Source: Linyphia triangularis (Eukaryota; Arthropoda; Arachnida; Araneae; Linyphiidae). From it: a stretch of 64,000 nt of DNA. The DNA lies in contig OZ021727.1 of the NCBI GenBank assembly GCA_963978545.1, positions 18,178,743 to 18,242,742 of the forward strand, written 5' to 3'. Positions 1 through 12,794 of the stretch are shown here, one piece after another (position 1 is the stretch's first letter; each line of letters starts with the position of its first letter). The notes below the pieces were generated by a model. The model saw only the letters and a list, made by a program, of their open reading frames with translations, had not been told where the DNA came from and did not search any database. The translations under genes and the position numbers were made by a program.

Positions 1-870
1 CTATAGATATGTATATAAAAGAGTAGATGTTAAAAAAAAAAAAAAAAAAAAAAAACACCGATTTGTGAAAAACAGCTAAACTCAAAGTAGAAAATATTCG
101 TTTGGTAATACTTTTTCCTAAGGAAAATTAAGAAATGTTACGAGAGCATACTAAATTACAAAAGAAAACCTATTCAAAATTGGAATTCCTGCGGTGAGCT
201 TTTAAAGGTCGAAATTCGTGATCAGTAGTTGTCAAATTCGATACATTTCTTTTTTCAAATTTTTGCAATCATATCCTTTTCTGTGATTGTAATTTTTTTT
301 TTTTTTTTTTTTATTCCTTGATTAATGAATTCTCTAGAGCAGGACTTTCTTTTTTTCCCCCAAAATTATATAACCTTTTCGTAAAATTAAAGCGTTATTT
401 TATATTTTATTTCCTTCGAATTGATGAAGTATAAAAGCACGCGTGAAATTGAACCTTGGAATAAACCTTTTTCTCGAACAACTGTTGGTTTTAAAAACTA
501 TCTGCTGTACATAAGAGCTATACTAATGGTATTCACAGAGAAAGGAATACATTGTCTAGGAAAAAAATAACGTGAGTCGAAAATCTTATAAAAGCACGGT
601 TCACGATTGACTGCTGATTTTGAAATTTAACTAGCGATTTTTGAAAATTTACTACCATATACTTAGCTACCGGTAACTTTTGAGTTTTTAGGTATTTTCA
701 ATTATACCATAAACATAGTAAAAAAAAAAAAAAACTTTCCAAAACACATTATCGGCTGCAAGATTGAATCGAAAAGATTTAAAGTGTTATATGTATATAG
801 GTTTATAGTAATAGAAAGGAATTTTATACTTTTTTTTATCTCTGTAAAAACAGTGTCATCAACTGATCGG
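1..870. other. Gene-free AT-rich sequence
   Basis: No exon-like reading frame or known element is visible. It holds poly(A)/poly(T) runs near 31-55 and 292-312. If the Lim1 exon at 24.8 kb is read correctly, this is intron or downstream sequence of that gene. Confidence 0.6.
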
Positions 871-1053
871 GTTGGTTGGCTGTATTCAGATTATCTAGCG
901 CCATCAGCAACACGAGGGCTATAATGCGCCGAAACATTCGTCATTAGACAAGCCAACATACATTTACAAACACCCATGCCTAACACGGGACTCGAACCCG
1001 CAACCTCGCGGTCTAGAAGCTAGCACGCTAACCACTATACCGTTTGATAGGCT
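871..1053 (-). mobile_element. SINE-A copy 1 (tRNA-derived SINE)
   Basis: Read on the minus strand it starts with a tRNA-like head: an A-box-like TATAGTGGTTAGCGTGC and a B-box GGTTCGAGTCC. A conserved body follows, with TGTTTCGGCGCATTATAGCC, and the end is AACCAACC. The same roughly 180-bp sequence occurs ten times in the window. I saw no clear target-site duplication here. No protein is encoded; such elements depend on LINE machinery for mobility (known for SINEs in general). Confidence 0.9.
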
Positions 1054-1291
1054 AAACAGAACCTGAAAATCAGGGAAAAGTGAAGGAATTTTCCAATTCT
1101 GTAACAAAATAGTGAAATATAAGGATTTTTTTTTTTTTTTGAAATTTCCCGAACATCAGGGAAATTTTCTATCACTGTTCTGAAGGCTTGTTTCTCAATT
1201 CATCCGCATTTTGGCATTTACCCTGAACATTGTGATAATCATTTGAAGTTTCATGTGACGGAATAATTTAAACTTTTCATTCCTGCCAAAC

Positions 1292-1339
<48 letters not shown>

Positions 1340-3129
1340 TATCTCTTTGGCATACATTTTCTGTTTGATCAGAGTGTCTACAAGTCTGGAAAAGTTGGGA
1401 AAATTTAAAAAAAAATAAAAAAAATTGCCGTAAAATCAGGGAACTTTTTTCCTGAATTTTGTGGCCACCCGGTTAAAGCTTCGAAATCATCAGTAAAAAC
1501 TAAGCTGCATTGATGTTGCAATATCTGGGGAGATCTTCAAAAGCAATAAATCAGCAAAGACGATGCGATGGGATGCAATTCACTATGGGTGCCAAGAAAG
1601 ACCCTCAAAGTGTAATCTCCCTGCAGAGTCACACAGCCTTACTGTAATTATTTTCTACTCTTATTAAAAGCATGAGAACGTTTCACACAAATTTAATAAA
1701 AATCCATCCACACCACAAAAGAGAAACCACCGTCGCTGTTCCGACTCGTCTCCAGAAAGACGACGACCTCGATCCACACACAGCATTTTCATTTTCGACG
1801 TCAAAGACGCGTCATTCTGATGCAACTTTTAATTCCTGTAATTTTCGTAAGCTCGTCCATGTTTACGTTTCCCCGACGCACAAAGCGGCTAGCAGCAGCA
1901 ACAACAACATCAACACACACACAAAAAAAAGACCCTCACCGCAGCAGAAATCCAGTAGGACAACAAATGAGCAAGATTACTACCTCAAACCCTGTAGTTT
2001 GGAAAAGAGGTTTCCTGCTACCGTATATCATTGCATAGACACTCTTTTTGGGAGCTGCTTTTCGGGTTAATAATTAGCGTGGTAAAAGTTCACGCCCAAA
2101 GTATACGTGCTGTGGACATGCTGGTATTAAAAGATTCCATAATAAGTGAAATTGAATCTTCGGTCATCTATTGTTGGGAAAACCCCCTTCAACCTTGAGA
2201 AGCTAGAACGCACAGAAGTCATATATGCTTTTTGAGCAGAAATATTCCTATTAATTTATTTCTGTACATACGCAAGAAGTCTATAGAAGGTGAATGAAAT
2301 TTAAATTGTAGTCTTATGTTTCCTTCCTACGCTTAATATAAATTCCTGTAATGTCACGGTATTAAAATGAGTAACAAAACCATACTGGACTTGGCCGCAA
2401 TGGTAAAGACTCGATGGGCTTCTAGTTAAGAAAAAATTACTCCCTAATAGAAGACTTTCTAAATATAGTTTAATTACTATGTGAAAAATATTTAAAATGG
2501 TATACGCGTACATGTTTTTAGGGGAAAAAAAACTTAGCCATTTAACATATTTAAGTCTCCTTCATTGAATAGAAAAAACTTTTCCCCTTTTTTTTTAAAT
2601 TTAAAATATAATTTTTTTACAATGGCTACGTATAAGTTGTTTAAATTAAACTTTAGCTCATTGGTGTTTGCAAATTTAATCTTGAATCTACAACTCATCC
2701 ATAAACCGAATTGTGATTTTTTTTGTTTGTACTTAACAATATCGATCATTTGAAAATAAAAAAAACCCTAAAGGGAATATGAATTGTTGAAAATTTAAAT
2801 GACAGTGTTTGATAAATATAAAGAGTTTGTGCAGGCAGTTAAACGTTTTAGTTGTTTTTTCAGCACATACACGACAGAAAATTCTGCAAAAGTTCGTTGT
2901 AATTGCATTTTCAAATCCTTATTTTTTCACAGATTTCTGTTTTGTAGAGATTCGGAATAGTAATTCCATATTTCATTATGGGATTTAAAAGGTATAATAA
3001 ACAGGTAATACATAATTTAGTTAATAAATACGAATGTTAATAGGTTCCTATATTTGTGGTTTTTCTAATGATTTGACACCTTTTTTCAATTCTCAGTATC
3101 GTAAATGTACCCAATGACGATTGAGCAAT
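1054..3129. other. Gene-free stretch with long poly(A)
   Basis: It contains a poly(A) run at about 1294-1334. The part at 1540-2100 is somewhat richer in G+C and holds an ATG-started frame of 132 codons at 1672-2070. That frame has Ser/Thr/His/Lys-rich low-complexity content (CAG/CAA-like and CACA runs) and matches no family I recognise. I do not call it a gene. No splice-site-flanked exon is evident elsewhere. Confidence 0.5.
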
Positions 3130-3855
3130 ATTCTACGTTGTTTTTAAAAATATTTCCAATATTTTGTGCGATCTTGTATTTTTATACGTTTATAACTACT
3201 CTGTCTACTTTTATTCTGTCCAGTCTGCAACTACTTGAAGGAAGGTTTCAACTTCCAGTGATGTTATACCCATTTGTCACTCCTTGACAACTTACGAGGC
3301 TATGTTTTACCCACACACATTGAGAATAAGTGTTGCTGAAGATTCTCTTTGGAGATGATCGGTACTTCCCAGTACCGTAATGAGATCCAAGGGCAAATGA
3401 ATAAACCTATGTTGTTATTAAAAGTGTTTCCAGTATTTTTGCGTTTAAAACTATTTTGTCTACTCTTACTCAGTCCAGTCTGTAACTACCTTGCAGGAAG
3501 GCTTCTACTCCCAAAGACACCATACCCTTTGGTCATTCCTCGCCAACTTACAAGACTGTTTTATCCACACACTCTTGGAATAAGTGTGGCTTACTATTCT
3601 AGTTAAGATAACCGGTACTTTCCAGTACTGTAAAGACATCCGATGTTGATTGAAGTATTTCCAGTATTTTGTGCGATATTTCATTTTTATAAAAGTTAAA
3701 ACTACTCAGTCCAGTCTGTAACTACCTTGCAGGAAGGCTTCTACTTCCAAAGACACCATACCCTTTGGTCATTCCTCGCCAACTTACGAGGCTCTTTTTT
3801 TACCCACACACCCTTAGCATAAGTGTTGCTCACGATTCTCGTTGGAGATGACCGG
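3130..3855 (+). repeat. Three diverged tandem copies of a ~250-bp unit
   Basis: Copies lie at about 3139-3384, 3415-3632 and 3652-3855. Shared blocks in order are CCAGTATTTTGTGCGAT-like, CTGTCCAGTCTG, GGAAGGTTTCAACTTCC-like, a TTACGAGGCT-like block and ACCCACACAC, then an AAGTGTTGCT block. Copies differ by indels and substitutions, so the duplication is old. Short reading frames inside are by-products. Confidence 0.8.
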
Positions 3856-3859
3856 TTAT

Positions 3860-4260
3860 TTGGGACCATAGAGTCGATCCTAATGAACTTAAACGGCCAT
3901 CATTAGAGCGGAGAAGAAGGGTTGAAGGCGAGTCGTGAACTGCCTTTGTTTGTTTTCGGGGCCCCCCCTCTAAATGATGCCCTTTTGTGCCGCGGACTCT
4001 TCGTGATGGGCCACAAAGACGATGCTTATTTATGAATCGTGTGGTGGGTGCTTTCTCGTCTGCGTGTTGATGGACGCGCCCCCTGTTACTTGGTAATGAT
4101 CCCCGATGCAGGTTTCCTTGTTTGTTGTTTGAGGTCCATGATCAGTAGTCCAGCGGGGAGGCTTCTCCAACATCAGCATTAGTGTGTGTGTGCCCCGAAT
4201 AGCCATCAGGAGTTTTAAAGAAGCTGGTTCAAGAAAACCCTAATCTAGGCGAGTACCGAT
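3860..4260. promoter_or_regulatory. GC-richer island, candidate regulatory element
   Basis: After kilobases of AT-rich DNA this block is visibly richer in G+C and of high complexity, and it has no long reading frame. It contains a CCACAAAG (TCF-like) site near 4011 and a CTAATGA/ATTA-type homeodomain core near 3879. Within a Lim1 intron such islands are often enhancers, but that role is inference only. Confidence 0.25.
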
Positions 4261-4493
4261 TTCGGAAATGCGATCACGAACTGTTATTAGGGTATGTTTA
4301 TGAGAGCAAAATGTGCATTGTAAATGTGCGGGGAATATTACCATCAACGTATGCGGTTATTATTTTTTTTTTATAGTTATTATTTTTTTAGGTATTCTTG
4401 GAGTTCATGCACTTTCTGCTTCCTGTTAGCTCATTCATTTTTTTACACATTGCAAATTTCTAGAATTTTAACCCTTTTCGGGCTCACGATGTT

Positions 4494-4668
4494 CTGGTTG
4501 GTTGATTTGTACGTTCAACGACATTTTTGTGCACAATAATGGCCAATCAGGCGGGGATCTACAGCTAAACGTGGATTCCGAACCATTAAGAACTTATATG
4601 CCTAAACCAGGATTCGAACTCTTACCTTTATCATGCTAAACCAGAGCGTTAACAACACATTAGGTGGG
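4494..4668 (-). mobile_element. SINE-B copy, diverged
   Basis: On the minus strand it has the SINE-B order: a head with GTTCGAATCCTGG-like box B, then GGTTCGGAATCCACG, then GTGCACAA-like and GTACAAATCAACCAACC at the end. It is more diverged in its head than the copies at 38.4 and 17.2 kb. Confidence 0.75.
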
Positions 4669-5690
4669 AAGACTTATGATGCCAAATGACATTATGCAAA
4701 TTTTTACCTTTGAATTCAATTTTCGTCAATTTCATTTTTGTGATTTTTTAAAGTTCGAAAAGTATATTGAAAAACAAGTAAATTGTCAGTTCCTATCAAT
4801 TTCGACATAAACTACGCATCATTAGGACATTTACTTGTAAAATAATTTCCGATAAATTAAATAGGTATGAAACAATCAAGGGTCTAAAAAAAAGGTGTAA
4901 ATATGGAATTGAGCTGTTGTAATTTAAAGTAAAAGCTTCGGGATACATTATCAATTATGACATTTATTACATGTATAAGTTAATCCCTTTATCGTTTCCT
5001 ATTGGTAAATTTTTTACGTATTGTAAATTTACAAAGAAAAAGTTGTATATTGCACTTAATTGGCTTTCTAAAGTGAGCTTAACACAGAAGGTTAGCTTGT
5101 TGTCTTTACAGGTGTATTTTAAAGCAGATTGAAAAAAAATATACAAATTTAAAATAAATTAAAACAAATTATCGAATGAAAATAAGTATCACGAATATTT
5201 TACATTTTTACAAAGGATAAGAATAATATTTATTGACTATTATTGAAGATTAATGCTCAGAAATATAGGAATAAGTACGAGTTATCGGCGTCCATTTTGA
5301 AATCAATTTCTTCAAATTTGAAAAAAAATGTTATCTACAGTTTTTGATTATTAAAGTAAGACTGAAAGTTTCAAGAACTGTAATGAAGCTCATAATTGAA
5401 AACTATTATAAAATACGATAATCAAAAGATTTCTTTTATAACTTTATTTTAGTTTCCCGATAGTACAGATTATATCTAAAATTCTGTATTTGCTAGACTT
5501 TCATACTTCTATTAGTTTTTAAAACACTTTTTAAAATTTTTATTTGTGAAAAATACGCATAATAGTCAAAACTTCTTTAAATGAATAAAATTGTGTTTTT
5601 TTTATGTACTTTCTAAAACTAATGCATTTTGATTTGACCTTCCTCAATCAACAAAAGTCGATCATAAAAACCACCAGTAACTATCTCAAT
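4669..5690. other. Gene-free AT-rich sequence
   Basis: No exon, RNA gene or mobile element is recognisable. Reading frames are short and poor in complexity. Confidence 0.6.
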
Positions 5691-5759
5691 CATATGTATA
5701 ATATCTAAACCTTCATAAACCGAATTAACCCAAGGTTCAATCATATCTATGGTAGGTAA

Positions 5760-5799
5760 TGACGTCACTAGAAAATACTCTCTAAAATTTCTGACGTCA
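5760..5799. promoter_or_regulatory. Pair of TGACGTCA (CRE-type) palindromes
   Basis: Perfect TGACGTCA octamers lie at 5760-5767 and 5792-5799, 32 bases apart (about three helical turns). This octamer is the CREB/ATF site in animals. Two in 40 bases of AT-rich DNA is unlikely by chance, but no other promoter evidence is present. Confidence 0.35.
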
Positions 5800-5997
5800 C
5801 CACGGTTGCATTCATTTTAAAGGTGCGTTCTGATTAGTCACTGATTTTGGTTGACGATACCAATGATTAAAAAAAAAAAGAATATCACTACAAATCATTC
5901 CATAAAGTTCAATGGATTCATAAGTTATTCTATATAAAGTGAAACCTTTAAAACTTCAGAAAATTAACGCAATCCAAAGAAATTTTCAACGTTCATG

Positions 5998-6179
5998 GTT
6001 GGTTGGTTGTATTCAGATTATCTGGCGCCGTCAGCAACACGAGGGCTATAATGCGCCGAAACATTTCGTCATTTAACAAACCAACATACATTTACATACA
6101 TCCATGCCAACACGGGACTCGAACCCGCAACCTCGCGATCTAGAAGTCAGCACGCTAACCACTATACCGTTTGGTCGGC
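5998..6179 (-). mobile_element. SINE-A copy 2 with 13-bp target-site duplication
   Basis: This is a full-length SINE-A on the minus strand. TTCAACGTTCATG occurs directly before (5985-5997) and after (6180-6192) the element, a perfect 13-bp duplication that fixes its borders and shows retroposition. Confidence 0.95.
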
Positions 6180-6718
6180 TTCAACGTTCATGATTCAACT
6201 CAATTCTGTAAGATAAGCCTTCATAAACTTACTGCATGCAAATTAATGTTATTAAAGCTTTTCGAAAAATTAATTCATATGCATATTAAATATTCTCTCA
6301 TGATCTAACTAAATCTATAATAACAGAACAAAGTGTATCTGTGTGTCCTTCGATAGAAAGCTACTTCTAATAGGCGTAGAAATCCGATATTTTCAACATA
6401 AGTAGTTTTTGCCTTTTAATTGGACTTTTGATAACCAGAAATGCTAAAATTTTAATTAGTTTTTTGATTGATTCCTTTTTTTTTTTTTTAATTTCTTAAG
6501 CTTGCTTTACAATGAGACTTCCAATAAGCGTATAACTTTGAAAATTTAAACATAAGTAGTTCTGGCCTTTTAATTTTCCTTTTCACAAACAGAATATTAA
6601 AATATCTTAAGACAAGTGAAAGGCATTGTATAATTGCATTTGTAGGGAAAATAGTTTTGTTTATCGACAAACAGGGGCGAGGAGGTTTTAATGCTAAGGG
6701 CTTACGTAGCAATTAATA

Positions 6719-6905
6719 TATTAGCGAGCGAAGTGAACTTATGCTTGCTCAGCAATGAACCTTTCAGCGACAAAAGCGAACCTGCCTATCAATTAACTTT
6801 AGTGAGCGAAGCGAGCCTATGTTTGCGTGTCAATTAACTTTTCAGTGTGCAAAGCGAGCTTGAGCCTGAGTAGCTATGAACCTTTTAGCTAGCTAATCAA
6901 GCATG
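6719..6905. repeat. Degenerate GAGCGAAGCGAG-type short tandem block
   Basis: Phrases like AGCGAGCGAAGTGAACT, GTGAGCGAAGCGAGCCT and GTGCAAAGCGAGCTTGAGC recur every 50-60 bases, separated by TCAATTAACTTT-like spacers. They look like three or four diverged tandem units. No coding potential is apparent. Confidence 0.5.
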
Positions 6906-7004
6906 TTCTCGTAGGGTCATAAGGTGGGACATATACATAGTGTCGGGTCTTCACAAGGGGGCCAAGTACCGACGGGGGAAAGCAGATAGTTTAATGTAAA
7001 ATGC

Positions 7005-7790
7005 TTAAAACTTCATAAGCCAACACTATAAGCATTGTGAAACAATTTAACCTTTATGAAACATGCAATACAAATTTGATGCCATCATTTACCAACTCAA
7101 CTTCTAACTTGTATGATTAAACATTCATAAACCAACTCTATACAATTATCAAATCAATTCAATTAAAAGAAGTTTTGAATTAAATCAATCAAGTCGAGGT
7201 TAATTTAACTCACCACGAGTTGAAATCACTATAATAAAATAACTTTATAATTATTATAAAAAAATATTATTGTAAAAACTATTATAAAATGCAGCTGAGT
7301 AAACCTTCATAAGCTAATTCTATTCAGTTCAAGACTGTTAAATCTTTATAAGTAGATTCATTCCAAAGAAGTTTTTAACTAAATAAAGGTAACATGATTA
7401 AATTAACTCAACGTGAGGTGAAATCGCTTGGAAAAAATAAATTTAGAGTGATTATAAAAAGTATCGTAAAAACCATTATGATATACAAATTATTAAGCCA
7501 TCAATAAGACAACTCTGTACAACTTAAGATTGTTAAACCTTTATAAAACAACTCAATACAAAGAATTATTGAACCAAAGATAGAATTTATCGGGAGGGGA
7601 AATCAGTATAGGGGAAAATAAAGTTAGAAAAAATTATTTTAAAATACAGATAATTCAATCAACAATAAGCCAACTCCATGCAGTTCAGTATTAAACCTTT
7701 ATAAATCAGTCCTACCCAAAGAAATACCGAACCAACCCAATTCAAGCTACATAGAATTATTAAACTAACTCGTCGCAAGGTAAAATCATT
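7005..7790 (+). repeat. Diverged tandem array, ~160-195-bp period
   Basis: Units start near 7127, 7305, 7499 and 7661 with a CATAAGCCAACTCTATACAGTT-like line (varied). Each continues with CCTTTATAAA, a CCAAAGAAGTTT-like block, AACTCACCRCGAG, GTGAAATCAC and a TATTATAAAA tail. Related pieces at about 5690, 6210 and 7010 suggest the array once began further left and was later broken by the SINE at 5998. Confidence 0.7.
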
Positions 7791-9211
7791 AAAGGTAGTG
7801 CAGGAGAAACAAGCAGTCCAGATTTTCTTCTTGGGGGCGACCGATTCGGGGCGTGAGGGATACGATATATAAATGTCTGCAATGAGGAATGGGGCGGATT
7901 CATCCGGTAAATGAGCCCCATGGGCACAATAGGGCAACACTTGTATGCCTGTCGTCACCTGGCAAAAGGAGAGGTGGGCTCTCGCCGATTTCTCTTTCTA
8001 TGAGATCTATCTTGAAGGTATAAATAAAAAAATATTGAGGATAAAATGCGGTTGGGAAGTTTTATTTGAAGATGGTTTGTAAAGGAAGCTCTTAATTTTT
8101 GATGAGGAGTATTTTATAAATTTGGAGTGTGGTAAATATTTTAATGTCGGGTTGAGGTGGTTCGGTTTGTCATTGCTGTGATTGATACGCTGTTAAAATA
8201 TTTTGTACTGTAAACGTTTTCAGTTTTGGCTAAAATTTTCGTTTTAATGATTTTGTTTGGAGTAAGGGTTTTTTCTACTTTTTTGAAATATATGCTGGAG
8301 TTTCGAAAATGGAAAAAATTTGAGAGTTTTCTTTTTACTTGAACTCGTTCCAAATTTTTATTGGTCACGTTAGGCATTCGCGAGTATAACGTGTTTCTCC
8401 GAAATAGTATTTTTAAGTGTGTATTTTTTTTATCCCACAAGTCAGAAAGGATGCGACTATCAGGAAAAGTTTCGTGATTATGTGGTTGCTAATCTAGGTC
8501 ATTCAAATAGGAAAATATCAGGTTGTGATACAAAACAGAGTTCTTACTCGAAACTGAAAGTAATATATACTGCAATGATAAATGCATTTTTAACAAAATA
8601 TACGTATCCAGTTTAATAAGTTTACATAAGGAAGTCTAATTACTTTATTAAAGTTTCTCCTCTGGAAATAAAATTGGTATTTTTTTTTAAACATAACACA
8701 TCTTGGACTTCACGATTGTAGTGACTAGTATCAATTTTTGAAAAAAATTCATAGAATTTTTTTAAATGGTTTAAGAATAAGAAGAAAATATTTTTTCCCA
8801 TGAAAAATGAATTAGGTTTTTTTCTATGAACATGATTTGGTAATAAAAATTTTTATTGCTATTTTGACAGAATAACAATTGCAAACTCATGTAGTAGCTT
8901 TAATATTAAAAAAATCACCCCAAACATTCAACCAACAAAATGATCCTTCCTTTGCATCAGAATGTCAGCTAATCAGTGATCACAACCAAATCAAGGTTAA
9001 ACACAGCGGTGATGATTCAGGTTATCCAACCCCCCCCCCCCCTCTTTCCCCTCTCCTCACACCTATAATATTGCATTCTTACTATAATTTTTTCATTTTC
9101 GTTATAAAATAAAAATATAAACGTTACCATGTCATTCGCAATGTCATATTTAGGTTCAATTGACACTTCATATTAGAAGTGTCAACTAAACTGTTATTCC
9201 TGTTGCGTGAC
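7791..9211. other. Gene-free sequence
   Basis: There are only short random frames. A short richer patch lies at 7825-7975. A poly(C) run sits near 9031-9042. No element is recognised. Confidence 0.55.
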
Positions 9212-9344
9212 AGGTTGGTTGTTTTCAGATTATCTGGCGCCGTCAGCAACACGAGGGCTATAGTGCGCCGAAACATTCGTCATTAGACAAGCCAACATAC
9301 ATTTACAAACACCCATGCCTAACACGGGACTCGAACTCGCAATC
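9212..9344 (-). mobile_element. SINE-A copy 3, head-truncated
   Basis: The body matches SINE-A from AACCAACC to the B-box region (CGAACTCGC on the plus strand). It breaks off there, so the A-box and 5' head are missing. No duplication is visible. Confidence 0.85.
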
Positions 9345-9645
9345 TGTATAAAACCTTGGAATTTGGCAAGTAGGTACGAAAATGATCACTTAATGAAATG
9401 ACAAAAATTTAAAAAAACTCGAAAATAGCGTCTAATATATTTTATTTTATATTTGAAAACCTTACGTCAATGCACATGAAGTGGCTCCAACTGGTTTTGT
9501 GTTTTGCTATTTTAATTTTCATTTATAATAGATGGGCATTAACTACTCCCTAAATGTCAAGGTGGTTATAGAAAGTAGTTTCTAAATGCACTGGGCTAGA
9601 AGACTGTAACATAGCGAGTATCGGAAATTCCTCTTAATAATTGTA

Positions 9646-9834
9646 GCCGTGTTGTAGCTGACCAAATGTTATAGTGGTTAGTGTGCTAGCTTCTAGACCG
9701 CGAGGTTGAGGGTTCGAGTCCCGTGTTAGGCATGGGTGTTTGTAAATGTATGTTGGTTTGTCTAATGACGAAAGTTTCGGCGCATTATAGCCCTCGTGTT
9801 GCTGACGGCGCCAGATAATCTGAAAACAACCAAC
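9646..9834 (+). mobile_element. SINE-A copy 4 with 13-bp target-site duplication
   Basis: The plus-strand copy starts with a short GCCGTGTTGTAG-like leader and GACCAAATG, then the A- and B-box-like segments, and ends AACCAAC. CTTAATAATTGTA flanks it at 9633-9645 and 9835-9847. Confidence 0.95.
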
Positions 9835-9847
9835 CTTAATAATTGTA

Positions 9848-10515
9848 AGAAACAATTTGAACCAAATAAACTATTCATGGTAGTAATTAAACCTAATTAA
9901 CTATTCAAAACGCAAGGGTACTTTTAGGATATCGACAATTTCTTGTAAAACATAAGGAGTGGTTTCTGATTTGGAGGTATATTTCTCGAAATCTCTCCAA
10001 GAAAAATATTGGGATCCGCCAATGAACCAAATGCACACAAAAACTTTTCCCGCTATGCGGAGGTGACCAAAAGGCTACGATCAGCAATGTCCAGCCGCTG
10101 GTCTCCATTGAAAATGGGAAAAAAGTAAACTAAAATTATTCAGTCTCGATTTCAGGTGCAGGTGACATGAAAGACTCTGGAGTTCTTTCGGCATCATTTT
10201 TTCCCGTTTCAGAAGCTCTGACCTTTTACGTAACAGGAAAACATCGGAGAAATATATTATACTTCAGGAGTTTTGAGTTTGTGAAGCATTTTGACCATAT
10301 CTGAAGAAAAAAAAATAAAAAAAAGAAAAAAAAAAAAAAAAGGAGCAATTCACCGATAAAAAGGAACACTCTAAAGGCAAATAATCCTTTATGATATAAA
10401 TATAAAAACCAGTGTAAACTGAATATTATTAAAATTATATTGTTACTTCATACTCCCATAGTTTTTTGTTTTTGTTTTGTTGTTATTATTAATTAAAAAA
10501 ATCATATTATGTTAA

Positions 10516-10579
<64 letters not shown>

Positions 10580-12259
10580 GATCTCAAACAAAACAAAAAT
10601 CTGCAATGTATGAGGAAATAGCTTTGTTTTGCAAGTATCATAAAATAAGTTACAACTAATACTTAAAATATATAATAAAAAAAATTAAATTGTAATAGGT
10701 TTGAGATTGATGACCAGTTTACCCTTGGCCTTAAGTCCAAGCCCATTACAATTTTTTTTTTTTTTTAATTTTATAACATCAGTAGAGCAATACAACTGAA
10801 CAACATCAGCTTAGATCTCTTTCTATACAAGCAGGCGGAGCAGGCGCATGCGCACACAACACCTTTTCTGCGCATGCCCAAACATTTATTAAGACGGACA
10901 CCGGACCACACTTTTGACCAATTAAAAACAATAAGCTTGGTTTTAAGGTCCAGGGTAGAACTTTTATTTTAGCAAATTTCTGAAGCTGATTCATAATTCA
11001 CTGCTATAGAAAAAGAGACAAAAGTACTTCTTAAATTCAGCAGAATTTGTATCACTTTGCAACCGGCATCGGTAACATAAATAGAAGAAAAATTTACTAC
11101 TGAATATGGCAATGAAGTACAATTTACCAAAGGGATATTAATAATTTTCGATAAAGGTATATTTTAAGCTTGATGAAATGTAATTTTAACCATATAAAAA
11201 TTAACTTTACCTTGATTTTAAAAAGGTATAGACTGAAATATTTTTTGTTAATTTTTTATTTATTTTTTTAATTAATTTATTTGTATTTATTATTGCTGAA
11301 ATCTGTTTTGTTATAAATTATTTATAAATGAGAAAAATAAGACTCGCTTTAAAAATTCTTAAATTAAGAACTATCATCAGACAATATATTTAAATCCTTC
11401 AATGTTACCACTCGCATAGCTAACTAATGCAATTCAAAATCGGTTATTTTAAATTTCATTTGTTGTATATGCAAAGGTATATAATTATCAGCTATTATTA
11501 AAGAATGCATCTTATGATCTTTCCTTGTATTTTATTTACATTTCAAGCAACATATTTTTAAATAGTTAATTATTTATTTTGAGCCAGCCAATATTTTTTC
11601 AATAACATATATTTATTTTTCAACCGAATGTTGACTATTCACGAAGTACACATGTTTTTGTATTACCTACTATTTCTTTTTCTTCTTTAATTTCATTCCA
11701 TTTTGTAAAATGAAACAAATTCGGCTTTTTAGAAACCAAACAAAGCAGTGAGATAAGGAGAAAATTTTGTGAGTACTACAAACAATCCACTTAAACAAAC
11801 AAGTTTGAAACTCCAATAACGTATTTTAATTAGAAAAAATTATTGAAACTAAACATTCCTTACAATAAGAGGTACAAGGATGTGTTGCTTGTATCATTTG
11901 TACGGGGAAAATAACATGTACCTTTATAACAATTGGCACCATTTAGTTTTAAAAGTACTACTCTGTTAGCTTGGTCTGCTTAATCATTCGCGAGCACACA
12001 CAAATAGCATAATTTTAAATATTGTTGCAATCGATAAAAATTAGGTTTATAACAATTGAAAATGCATAAGCCATTAGTTTAAGAAATAACCCTTCCGAAA
12101 CTAATGATTGGGAATCTCCAAATAAACTTCACATGCATTTGAGAAAAAAAATTAATTTTAGATTTTTTTTTTTTTTTTTTTTTTTTTCATTAAATGACAC
12201 ACAATTTGTTACCATTCTTAGCTCATCGTATGCATTATTTTTAATACCAAAAATTTTAG
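9848..12259. other. Gene-free sequence with (TA)n and NRF1-like site
   Basis: It is mostly AT-rich with the dinucleotide tract listed separately. At 10805-10960 complexity is higher and a GCGCATGCGC palindrome (NRF1-type) lies at 10844-10853, with a second TGCGCATGC near 10869. No exon is seen. Confidence 0.5.
10518..10577. repeat. (TA)n microsatellite, ~60 bp
   Basis: An uninterrupted alternating TA tract. Confidence 0.98.
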
Positions 12260-12437
12260 TTTGGTTGTTTTCAGATTATCTGGCACCGTCAGCAACACGA
12301 GGGCTATAATGCGCCGAAACATTCGTCATTAGACAAGCCAACATACATTTACAAACACCCATGCCTAACACGGGACTCGAACCCGAAACCTCGCGGTCTA
12401 GAAGCTAGCACGCTAACCACTAAACCGTTTGGTCGGC
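12260..12437 (-). mobile_element. SINE-A copy 5 with target-site duplication
   Basis: Minus-strand copy. CCAAAAATTTTAG (12247-12259) and CCAAAAATTTCAG (12438-12450) flank it, with one mismatch. Confidence 0.93.
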
Positions 12438-12794
12438 CCAAAAATTTCAGGAATATATATTTTCATCCAAATGTCTTTATTTAGAAGAATCTTTATAAAA
12501 TATTTTAGGGTCTATTTCATTTAAAGTGCCTAATTTTTACACATGGCAACATATTGCTTGTTCAGAAAAACACTTCAAAAATTCGAATTTTGTGTTTGTG
12601 TGTGTGTGTGTTAGAAGAACAACAAATTATGCGTATTTTTATTATTGCTCCTGTTGTTTTAATTTTTAATAAAATTTTCTAAGCAAGATTAGAGTGAAGT
12701 TTAGGATGCAAAAACAACGCAATGTATTGGGAATTAGCAATTTTTAAATCCTTTATATTAACTTTAATTTTGTGTGTATGTGTGTGAACGATTG

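Noticed and set aside
1672..2070. 132-codon frame with Ser/Asn/His/Lys-rich product
   Set aside because: Low-complexity CAG/CAA and CACA tracts, no family match; no evidence of splicing or a promoter.
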